From positions 1 through 13,445 of the forward strand of contig CALGUT010000716.1 of the NCBI GenBank assembly GCA_937920335.1: a stretch of DNA of 13,445 bases. The letters are read 5' to 3'. A program made the translations under genes and the position numbers. The notes under the pieces are model-generated. The model had not been told where the DNA came from, searched no databases, and saw nothing but the letters and a program-made list of their open reading frames with translations. Below are positions 1-6,541 of the stretch, one piece after another (the stretch's first letter is position 1; every line of letters begins with the position of its first letter). This DNA comes from an uncultured Opitutales bacterium (lineage in GTDB: Bacteria > Verrucomicrobiota > Verrucomicrobiia > Opitutales > UBA2995).

Positions 1-1566
1 ATGCAATTTAACTCAAGAATAGGCCCCATTATAGTTGGACTTCTAGTCTTACTAATTTCTACTTCTGGAAGCGCCAAAGACCGCCCCAATATACTCTTCG
101 CCATCGCCGATGACCAGTCCTACCCTTACGCATCGGCCTACGGGACGAAAGGAGTCGATACGCCGGCATTCGACCGACTGGCGGAGGAAGGCGTTTTGTT
201 TCACAATGCGTTTGCTCCAGCCCCTCAATGCAGTCCCTGCCGCGCAGCGATCCTGACGGGCCGCAATATCTGGCAGCTCGAAGAAGCCGGCACGCACGGC
301 AGTTATTTCCCAAAGAAATTCCCAGTATTCACCCGTGTTCTTGAAACCGAGGGCTACCATGTCGGCTGGACCGGAAAAGGCTGGAGCCCAGGCAACTACG
401 AAGACAGTGGATGGAAACGAAACCCCGTCGGAACCGAATACAGTAGTGTGAAGCTAGATCCACCGGCGAAAGGTATTTCGGACATCGACTATGCAGGGAA
501 CTTCAATGCCTTTCTTGAAAAACGGGACAACGACCAACCCTTTTTCTTTTGGTACGGCTGCAAAGAACCGCATCGCACCTACGAATACGGATCCGGCATC
601 AAAGCCGGAAAACACATCGACGATGCAGAGGTCCCCGCCTTTCTGCCAGTCGGTGAAGAAATCATCCGCAACGATGTGCTGGACTACTCTTTAGAGGTAG
701 ACTGGTTCGATACCCACCTCGGCAGCATCTTAAAGAAATTGGAGGAGATCGGCGAATTGGATAATACCATCGTCATCGTTACTGCCGACAACGGCATGCC
801 CTTCCCCTACGCCAAAGCCAACCTTCAGGAGTTCGGAACGCACGTACCTTTAGTCGTATCGGGAAAAGCATTCTTCGAAGGCGGGCGGGAAACAAAGACC
901 CCTGTCAGCTTGATTGATATCGCACCCACGATTTTGGAGCTCTTGGAAATCTCATTCTTCGATGGAATCACCGGCAGAAGCCTCGTCCCATTTCTAAAGC
1001 AAGGAAAGCCTCACAGAGACTATGTTCTTACAGGCCGTGAAAGACATTCTCACTCACGCCCAGACAACCTCGGTTATCCAGCCCGAGCTATTCGAACCGA
1101 AGAATTTCTCTATGTCTGGAATATCAAATCCGATCGCTGGCCTGCCGGAAACCCCATCCCCGACGGCATGGATGAGGCCCACTCCACGGGTGCGTTCTCA
1201 CCCGACTTCAAGTCCATGGGATTGGGCTATCCGGATATTGATCCATCCCCCAGCAAGGCTTTCATTTTCGAAAATGAGGCCCGTTATCCCGATCTCTATT
1301 TCCTCAGCTTCGATAGACGGCCCGAAGACCAACTCTACGACATCGCCAACGATCCCTGGTGCTTGAATAACTTGGCTCGCAACCCCCACTACGCATCACA
1401 GATGGAGGAGTTAAAGAAAACGCTCATGTCGGAACTCAAACGCCAAGGAGACCCTCGCATGACTGGCAACGGCAACATCTTCGAGTCGTATCCAAGATTT
1501 GGATCTATGCGCTACTTCCCCGGATTCAACAAACGCGGAGAATACAATCCTGATTTTCAGAAATAA
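1..1566 (+). CDS. Secreted sulfatase, S1 family, N-sulfoglucosamine sulfohydrolase-like (S1_8 type)
   Basis: A 521-residue exported sulfatase expected to hydrolyse sulfate esters or N-sulfate groups on polysaccharides in the periplasm or outside the cell. An N-terminal hydrophobic signal peptide (about residues 8-25) ends near SGSA. D37-D38 are the first metal ligands. C77-S-P-C-R81, followed by AAILTG, is the C-x-P-x-R site whose Cys is oxidised to formylglycine. GKGW at 126-129, EPHR at 189-192, DNG at 263-265 and the following AKANLQEFGTHVPL segment resemble heparan N-sulfatase-like members rather than arylsulfatase A types. The C-terminal QLYDIANDP segment is the usual sulfatase tail. Length is normal for the subfamily. 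The ATG is the first base of the window, so its ribosome site and promoter cannot be seen. The cupin and methyltransferase genes follow on the same strand. The family is certain; the substrate is inferred only. Confidence 0.95.
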   Translation: MQFNSRIGPIIVGLLVLLISTSGSAKDRPNILFAIADDQSYPYASAYGTKGVDTPAFDRLAEEGVLFHNAFAPAPQCSPCRAAILTGRNIWQLEEAGTHGSYFPKKFPVFTRVLETEGYHVGWTGKGWSPGNYEDSGWKRNPVGTEYSSVKLDPPAKGISDIDYAGNFNAFLEKRDNDQPFFFWYGCKEPHRTYEYGSGIKAGKHIDDAEVPAFLPVGEEIIRNDVLDYSLEVDWFDTHLGSILKKLEEIGELDNTIVIVTADNGMPFPYAKANLQEFGTHVPLVVSGKAFFEGGRETKTPVSLIDIAPTILELLEISFFDGITGRSLVPFLKQGKPHRDYVLTGRERHSHSRPDNLGYPARAIRTEEFLYVWNIKSDRWPAGNPIPDGMDEAHSTGAFSPDFKSMGLGYPDIDPSPSKAFIFENEARYPDLYFLSFDRRPEDQLYDIANDPWCLNNLARNPHYASQMEELKKTLMSELKRQGDPRMTGNGNIFESYPRFGSMRYFPGFNKRGEYNPDFQK

Positions 1567-1621
1567 CGAATACCCTCCAACAGCATCCCGTTTACAACAA
1601 TTCCTAGAGCTCTCTCAACAA

Positions 1622-1993
1622 ATGCCGTTTATTCAACCGTCAAAACTTCCCAAAATGGAACTGTTTCCGGGCGCACTCAGCGGTCTTGTAGCAGGCGAGA
1701 ACATCATGCTCTCCTTTTTAGAGATGGAACAAGATAGTGAGGTCCCGCCCCATAGTCATCCCCACGAACAGGCGGGATTACTGTTAGAGGGTAAACTCAG
1801 ATTCACGATCGGCGGAGAAGAAAAACTTATGCAAGCGGGCGATGCGTTCATAATTCCACCCAACGTGATGCATGAAGGTGTGGTGGTCGAAGGGCCCGCG
1901 AAGGTATTGGACATCTTTAGTCCCTTAAGAGAGGACTATCTCGAACAATACAATCAATATACTGCGACCTCAGACCAAACAGTCTGGAAGTAA
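1622..1993 (+). CDS. KdgF-like cupin domain protein
   Basis: A single-domain cupin of 123 residues, cytoplasmic with no signal peptide. The first cupin motif is PPHSHPHEQ (42-50) followed by LEGKLRF, and the second is GDAFIIPPNVMH (73-84). H44, H46, Q50 and H84 are plausible metal ligands. The tail LDIFSPLREDY carries D97, F99 and R103. This D-x-F-x3-R arrangement matches the pattern I recall as catalytic in KdgF, which converts unsaturated uronates from pectin or alginate into their linear keto form. The reading frame is open back to a TTG at 1499, but that would overlap the sulfatase by 68 bases and add no cupin sequence. The ATG at 1622 gives the usual length, although its ribosome site is weak. 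It lies 55 bases after the sulfatase stop and 4 bases before the methyltransferase start, so co-transcription is likely. A generic sugar-binding cupin remains the alternative. Confidence 0.85.
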   Translation: MPFIQPSKLPKMELFPGALSGLVAGENIMLSFLEMEQDSEVPPHSHPHEQAGLLLEGKLRFTIGGEEKLMQAGDAFIIPPNVMHEGVVVEGPAKVLDIFSPLREDYLEQYNQYTATSDQTVWK

Positions 1994-1997
1994 TTAA

Positions 1998-2609
1998 ATG
2001 ACTAAAGAACGAAAACACTCTCCGAGAGACGCAGACTTTTGGCAGGCCATTTATGATGAGGGCGATACCGGTTGGGACAAAGGCGAACCCGCCCCGCCCT
2101 TGGTCCGCGCTATCAATGCGTTGAAGCTACCCACTGATACCCGTATCCTCGTTCCCGGTTGTGGCTTTGGACACGAGGTATTTCATCTAGCCAGCCAAGG
2201 CTTCCAGGTTACTGCCGTCGATTTTGCCGAAGGAGCAATCAGCGCGATTAGAGCAAGAACCGGAGACCTACCGATTACCGCCTTGCTGCGAGACCTCTTC
2301 AGCCTCGATCAAGACCACACCGCTTCTTTCGACATCGTCCTTGAGCATACCTGTTTTTGCGCGATCCCCCCTGAGATGAGAGATGCCTACGCCCAAGTCA
2401 CCCGCGCAGTCCTAACAGACAACGGACGTCTAATCGGGTTGTTCTACGAAACGGATAACGACGAAGACGGCCCCCCCCACAAAACTACTCAAGCTGATAT
2501 CGACCAGCACTTTTCAGAGCATTTCGAAATCGTCCGCCTGGAGCGACCAAACGACTCCTTCGAAAATCGCCAGGGGCAGGAGTGGCTTACCGAATTAAGA
2601 AAACGTTAG
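1998..2609 (+). CDS. TPMT-family SAM-dependent methyltransferase
   Basis: A 203-residue class I methyltransferase of the thiopurine/thiol/halide methyltransferase family, cytoplasmic. DADFW (11-15) and GWDKGEPAPPL (25-35) form the N-terminal signature of this family. LVPGCGFGHE (51-60) is the SAM-binding motif I, with acidic D75 in AVDF as motif II. FDIVLEHTCFCAIPPEMRDAY (111-131) is the family's post-II segment. Length is typical of bacterial members, which act on thiols, halides or tellurite/selenite-type substrates; which one applies here cannot be told. The start is supported by GGAAG at 1986-1990, overlapping the end of the cupin gene and 7 bases before the ATG, which suggests translational coupling. 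A run of eight C bases at 2471-2478 lies in frame. Its presence beside a sulfatase and a uronate-type cupin may mean detoxification or volatile-product formation, but that is speculation. Confidence 0.9.
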   Translation: MTKERKHSPRDADFWQAIYDEGDTGWDKGEPAPPLVRAINALKLPTDTRILVPGCGFGHEVFHLASQGFQVTAVDFAEGAISAIRARTGDLPITALLRDLFSLDQDHTASFDIVLEHTCFCAIPPEMRDAYAQVTRAVLTDNGRLIGLFYETDNDEDGPPHKTTQADIDQHFSEHFEIVRLERPNDSFENRQGQEWLTELRKR

Positions 2610-2744
2610 AAGATACGTTATAAAGGTAAGTTCAGGTGCATCGATAAGCGAACAACCATTCCCTTTTAAGCTCCCCTAAATGAGGCATACTCAGCCACGC
2701 TGTCAAAAGCGCAGACATGACGTAGTTTTTTCTATTTCATGAGA

Positions 2745-4130
2745 CTATTCCGACTTGGCGTTTTCGTAGACTTCAGCCTTCGAACCTACCTTACGCGTTT
2801 CAGCACCGACCTCGTTGAGGAAATTTACCATGTGAGTGTGTAGTTCGTAGGCCTTCTTGGGATTCTTTTTTGATAGGTCGTTGGCTTCGCCCACGTCTTT
2901 CGAAAGATCGAACAGCTCCAAGCGATCATTGTCCCAGGTTTTGACGAGTTTGTAGTTCCCGAGAATGAGCGACGTCTCCGCATCACGTGCCACCGCCTGA
3001 TGAAAAATAAGGAAAGGATAGTTTCGCTTAACTCGTCCTTTACCACCGTTGTGTATGACGGGTGTCAGGTTACCGCCGTCGAGTGCTTCAGGAAGGGATT
3101 GTTTGTAGCCGGCCAAATGGGCAACAGTGGGAAATATATCCAATCCAGTAACCGGTACGCTGCTAACCATTCCTTCTGCAACGCCGGGTCCAGAGACAAT
3201 AAAAGGCACTCGTATACCCCCTTCGTAAACAGTGCCTTTACCATCGCGTAATGGGTCATTGCGCTCCACGCGATGATCACCCTGGCCCGGGATCCCCGTT
3301 CTGCCGCCGTTGTCCGAAAGGAAGAAAATATAAGTCGTCTCTTTAAGCCCCAGCGATTCGATCCCCTCGAGAAGAACACCGATTCCGGTATCCACATCGG
3401 ACGTCATGGCCGCGAACCCCGGCATGGAATGTTTCTGTCCTTTCTTCCAGCCACTCGCTTCCTTCAAGGATTGCTCGCGGTAGAAGATATCCAGGTGGAC
3501 GGCGTAATGAGAAACTTGGAGGTAGAAAGGATGGCCCGCTTTAGATTGCTCCTCCATGAAATCCATCGATCGTTCGGTGATACCCCAAATCAACTTTGGA
3601 TCCTCGTTTGCTGAAGGACCACCGCTGCCCTTTCCCCCGCCAGTTCCGTTCGTCGTAACACCATCACTTAAATCATAACCCATGGCTTCCGGAGTCACAT
3701 CATCAAAACGAAAATCCCACTTCCCAAAATGGGCGGTTCGATAGTCCGGGTTAGCCGCCTTGAGCATTTGAGGAATACTCAATTGCTTGCGGTAGTTAGC
3801 TGTCCACTGTTTCTGATCTTTTTGATAAATGTGACGGGCGGGAGTTTGTCCAATGAGCAAGCTCCTTCTAGTAGGGCAACAATAGGGCGCTGGTGAATAC
3901 CCTTGGGTAAATCGAGTCCCCATAGATGCCATCCGCTCGATGTTCGGCGTGCGGTAATAATCGCTTTTCGTCCTCGGGTCATTCGGATCAATTTGCAACG
4001 AGCTGCCAACCCAGCTCTGGTCGTCAGTCAAAATAACAACGAAGTTGGGCGCACCATTGGCGAATAACGTAGTCCCTACAGGAACAACAAACGTAAGAAG
4101 AATAACTGTGAATACGTGGGATAGTTTCAT
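2745..4130 (-). CDS. Secreted sulfatase, S1 family, divergent GKWD variant
   Basis: A 461-residue exported sulfatase. The ATG at 4130 gives a clean signal peptide (KLSHVFTVILLTFVVPVGTTLFA). The frame is open back to a TTG at 4172, which only adds polar residues in front of it. The metal ligands D36-D37 sit in ILTDDQ. C84-C-P-T-R88 is the formylglycine site, with C84 the residue to be oxidised. SHYAVH (207-212), SDNGG (272-276) and GKGTVYEGGIRVPF (297-310) are further active-site segments. The usual GKWH motif reads GKWDFRF here (136-142), with D139 in place of the common His. A Gly/Ser-rich loop (GTGGGKGSGGPS, about 162-173) follows. The C-terminus has the usual ELFDLSKDVGEAND tail. The sigma factor gene lies 85 bases upstream on the same strand. 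No terminator is visible between the two. The sulfatase family is certain; the substrate is unknown. Confidence 0.94.
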   Translation of the reverse strand: MKLSHVFTVILLTFVVPVGTTLFANGAPNFVVILTDDQSWVGSSLQIDPNDPRTKSDYYRTPNIERMASMGTRFTQGYSPAPYCCPTRRSLLIGQTPARHIYQKDQKQWTANYRKQLSIPQMLKAANPDYRTAHFGKWDFRFDDVTPEAMGYDLSDGVTTNGTGGGKGSGGPSANEDPKLIWGITERSMDFMEEQSKAGHPFYLQVSHYAVHLDIFYREQSLKEASGWKKGQKHSMPGFAAMTSDVDTGIGVLLEGIESLGLKETTYIFFLSDNGGRTGIPGQGDHRVERNDPLRDGKGTVYEGGIRVPFIVSGPGVAEGMVSSVPVTGLDIFPTVAHLAGYKQSLPEALDGGNLTPVIHNGGKGRVKRNYPFLIFHQAVARDAETSLILGNYKLVKTWDNDRLELFDLSKDVGEANDLSKKNPKKAYELHTHMVNFLNEVGAETRKVGSKAEVYENAKSE

Positions 4131-4215
4131 GAAACCGGATTCAATTGCCTGTAACGATCTGCTGATGACCAATCCAAATCAATCAAATTAAAGATAACAG
4201 CTCAGCAGTCGCTCC

Positions 4216-5862
4216 TTACATGCGACTTTCGTCCACTGCCGGTTTGCGGATTTTCTTCCGAACCACTCGGGACCACCAAACGACCGGAACAATGACCAGA
4301 AGAGCCATAAATCCAAGGATTATTGAATAAGACTGATCAGCCGCTGCCATATTGGCGATCGAGGCCGCCAGCTCGTTGTTGACGTGTTTCGCGTAGGCGA
4401 TCGGTCCTATTGCTGCTTCTTTCGCAATTGAAAAACAGGGGCTGTAGGCACTCTCCCATCCCAGGGCAGAAATAGATCCAAAGGCGTTGTAACCAATGGC
4501 AGAAGCGCCGATGGCGAGCAGCCCGATTCCGACGGTTCCCATTCCTATGACACCGAACCCAACGGCTCCGACAGTGAAAAGTCCGATCGAGACGATCCCT
4601 ACGCTAATCGGTGCTACCGCAAAACCGCCCCAGGCGAATAGCAGTCCGTAGGCGCGATCGCCCGCAGCGATCCACCCGACCGCTGGTTTTTCTCCTTCTT
4701 CCGGCATGGCAAACTTGGCGTGGACCAAGGGCACGCCCAGAAAGGTAAGGCGGCTTTTATATTCACGTTTCTTCGGATCCACCTGATCATCAGGCGAAGC
4801 AAACAGATCTGGCCTGCGCATTCTTTCAGAGGTTCTGAGAGCTCGCGTACGCTTTAGCATGATAAAGGTCATAAGAATATAACCGATCACGAAGGCCACC
4901 ACCAATGCTTGCGATAGCACAGTTATGTGTCCGACATTCCAATACGACTCTAAGGCAAGATAGCGCAGTCCGAACATTCCAACAACAAACGCGAGGGCAA
5001 CCCCCATGAAGCTTACCACGGTTTTAACGACAGCTCTCCGCTCACGCTTCGTTCGTGATTGGTCTAAATTGGCACGCAGGGCAAAAAAGGAGCTGACCAA
5101 GCCTGATACAGAAGCTATAAAGGTTACGATGCCCGCCCACTTAAAGGCCGAACCCACCTTCGCGGCGGTTGCTCCCACTCCCGCCGCTTTGACGGGTGCA
5201 GGTACTGCTACTAGTGCGGCCAGTACTCCTGTTGTGAATACGTGCCCAGGTGAACTTTTCGCCAAAGCCCCTTCCACGAAGCTCATCATCTTTTCCTGAA
5301 GCAGTTTTCGGCCGCGAGACAACCGCTGCTTCACCGCATCTTCGCTTACATCCAATTCACAGGCAACATGCTCTACAGAGCGGTGCTCACGGTAGTATAG
5401 GACCAAGGTTTCTCGGTAGGTTTCTGGCACGGCTTCCAGGGCCTGCCACAACAAGGCCTGCTCTTCTTCTTTAATTGCAATAGTTTCGATCGCTTCATCA
5501 TTTGATTCCAACACATCCATTTCATAGAGTTCCTCGGCGTGGTGTATCGGCTGCCGCGCCTCCTTTCTCCGATGATGGCTGACCTTGAACCTGAGAATAC
5601 CGCAGAGCCACGACTTGAGTTTCTCTGGCTCTCTCAAACTCCCCAGTTTCTTCCACCCTTCGACAAAGGCTTCCTGCGCCACATCTTCGCTTTCACTCAA
5701 ACTACCGAGTGAGGAATACGCCAGCGAGCATAGGAGCCGCTGGTACCGGTTAACGATCTTACCGAAGGCCTGTCGGTCGCCCCCAAGGGATGCGATCACG
5801 AGGGATGCATCGCCAGGCTCTTCCAGGACGGAACTGTTCGAATCTGTTTTCATGACGTTCAT
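4216..5862 (-). CDS. ECF sigma-70 factor fused to a multi-pass membrane domain with pentad repeats
   Basis: A 548-residue protein, about three times the length of a plain ECF sigma factor. Residues 30-100 are sigma region 2 (SEDVAQEAFVEGWKKLGSL, then LKSWLCGILRF). Residues 133-189 are region 4, with VPETYRETLVLYYREHRSVEHVA and the DVSEDAVKQRLSRGRKLL helix-turn-helix. After an Ala/Val-rich stretch come predicted membrane helices at about 240-262, 278-303 and 314-336. A cytoplasmic charged linker follows, then SRLTFLGVPLVHAKF (370-384) and a Gly-rich hydrophobic region. That region includes nine exact five-residue repeats (418-462). A last helix (514-531) ends in a basic tail. The protein should bind core polymerase while anchored in the membrane. 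The start is uncertain: ATG at 5862, ATG at 5853, or GTG at 5886, none with a clear Shine-Dalgarno. No separate anti-sigma gene adjoins it, so the membrane part may hold or gate the sigma part. Confidence 0.9.
   Translation of the reverse strand: MNVMKTDSNSSVLEEPGDASLVIASLGGDRQAFGKIVNRYQRLLCSLAYSSLGSLSESEDVAQEAFVEGWKKLGSLREPEKLKSWLCGILRFKVSHHRRKEARQPIHHAEELYEMDVLESNDEAIETIAIKEEEQALLWQALEAVPETYRETLVLYYREHRSVEHVACELDVSEDAVKQRLSRGRKLLQEKMMSFVEGALAKSSPGHVFTTGVLAALVAVPAPVKAAGVGATAAKVGSAFKWAGIVTFIASVSGLVSSFFALRANLDQSRTKRERRAVVKTVVSFMGVALAFVVGMFGLRYLALESYWNVGHITVLSQALVVAFVIGYILMTFIMLKRTRALRTSERMRRPDLFASPDDQVDPKKREYKSRLTFLGVPLVHAKFAMPEEGEKPAVGWIAAGDRAYGLLFAWGGFAVAPISVGIVSIGLFTVGAVGFGVIGMGTVGIGLLAIGASAIGYNAFGSISALGWESAYSPCFSIAKEAAIGPIAYAKHVNNELAASIANMAAADQSYSIILGFMALLVIVPVVWWSRVVRKKIRKPAVDESRM
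4477..4611 (-). repeat. Nine tandem protein pentads, x-hydrophobic-small-hydrophobic-Gly, within the sigma factor
   Basis: In the sigma factor (548-residue numbering) glycine falls at every fifth position from 422 to 462: PISVG, IVSIG, LFTVG, AVGFG, VIGMG, TVGIG, LLAIG, ASAIG, YNAFG. Position 3 of each pentad is small (S, S, T, G, G, G, A, A, A), position 4 is V, I, F or M, and position 2 is mostly hydrophobic. The DNA repeats only loosely, so the periodicity is held at the protein level rather than being a recent duplication. The spacing recalls pentapeptide-repeat solenoids, with Gly in place of the small Ala, but the segment is much more hydrophobic. It could equally be a glycine-zipper-like membrane segment. 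Confidence 0.85.
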
Positions 5863-5889
5863 ACTAAGTAGTGCCCAGTAACACACAGA

Positions 5890-5960
5890 AGGTGACAGAC
5901 TTTTTTGAAAAAAACAAAGCCTGAGCTCAAATCAGGAAAAAACAAAATAATCTGTCACCT
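5890..5960. repeat. 71-bp inverted-repeat element between divergent genes
   Basis: Perfect 10-bp inverted arms AGGTGACAGA (5890-5899) and TCTGTCACCT (5951-5960) enclose an A/T-rich core. A second, inner inverted repeat CCTGA (5920-5924) and TCAGG (5932-5936) has a 7-base loop, and TTTTTTGAAAAAAA lies at 5901-5914. No target-site duplication is visible. The arms resemble GGTGACAG-type ends I associate with REP/IS200-like Y1 transposase elements, and no transposase gene is present, so a non-autonomous or deleted element is plausible. The element sits 28 bases upstream of the sigma start codon. A regulatory site or a structured leader RNA is therefore the alternative. Read on the minus strand, the inner stem is followed by CTTTGTTTTTTT, which is terminator-like. 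The rest of 5863-6062 shows no convincing promoter. Confidence 0.6.
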
Positions 5961-6062
5961 CGAGTCCACCAGGCGGCACTTAATAAACGAACTACGAATT
6001 GAAGCGCTGCCATCGGCACCTTCGATTCGTACCTGAAATAAACCAATTACCCATAACCTACC

Positions 6063-6479
6063 ATGAATTCACTCAACTCAATGATTCACATCGCTCGTAA
6101 AACCGTTGCAGCCACCCTGTTCGCTACGACGCTAAATGCTACTGTCGCTGGTGCCCTCGACCCAACCGTCGACGACTTCAGCGATCCCAACAAAAACAGC
6201 CTCGGCATCGATCGTATGTTCATCGACGACACAACTGCCGGTGGGAAAACCCAGACCCAATACGACGTCGAAGGAGGTGTATTTTCCGCAAAAGGAGACA
6301 TCGTGCCCTCACGTGGACAGCCGGGCTGCATTGGGTTTCACCTCTGTGGCGCCTATCAGCGCAATAAAACTCGCGGTCGCGGTCTGCTCGACGAGCTAGA
6401 AAGACCCGATGAAGAAAACGTGAAACTGATCCAGGCCGCGAACGAAAAGATCAACCGCTACATGGCGGCGAAGTTTTGA
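6063..6479 (+). CDS. Small secreted protein, probable truncated CIA30-like domain
   Basis: A 138-residue open frame with a plausible signal peptide (positive residues, then about 12-30 hydrophobic, cleavage near VAGA). Residues 32-87 (DPTVDDFSDPNKNSLGIDR, then IDDTTAGGKTQ and GDIVPSRGQPG) resemble the start of CIA30-like domains in secreted PVC proteins, which read IDDFSDP...SLG...DD...GG...GEIVPxRGxPG. After RGQPG the similarity stops, and the chain turns into a charged tail (ERPDEENVKLIQAANEKINRYMAAKF). Full domains of this kind are usually nearer 180-200 residues. In the +1 frame from about 6320 the sequence reads ALGFTSVAPIS, a better match to the expected next strand, before a stop at 6397-6399. 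This points to a frameshift or internal deletion. Whether a protein is made is unclear. The ATG at 6063 has no Shine-Dalgarno. The gene is divergent from the sigma gene and convergent with the DUF1501 gene. Confidence 0.55.
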   Translation: MNSLNSMIHIARKTVAATLFATTLNATVAGALDPTVDDFSDPNKNSLGIDRMFIDDTTAGGKTQTQYDVEGGVFSAKGDIVPSRGQPGCIGFHLCGAYQRNKTRGRGLLDELERPDEENVKLIQAANEKINRYMAAKF

Positions 6480-6541
6480 AAACGGCCTCAACTGAAAAAC
6501 GAGTGAAACTTATATCTACTTCCTGCACCTGACGCATAGTT

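Noticed and set aside
1499..1621. N-terminal extension of the cupin reading frame from a TTG
   Set aside because: It overlaps the sulfatase end, adds 41 residues without cupin character, and the ATG at 1622 gives the normal family length.
2471..2478. Run of eight C bases in the methyltransferase gene, possible phase-variation tract
   Set aside because: The frame is intact (DGPPHK), a similar run occurs in noncoding DNA at 10728-10735, and nothing else suggests contingency-locus behaviour.
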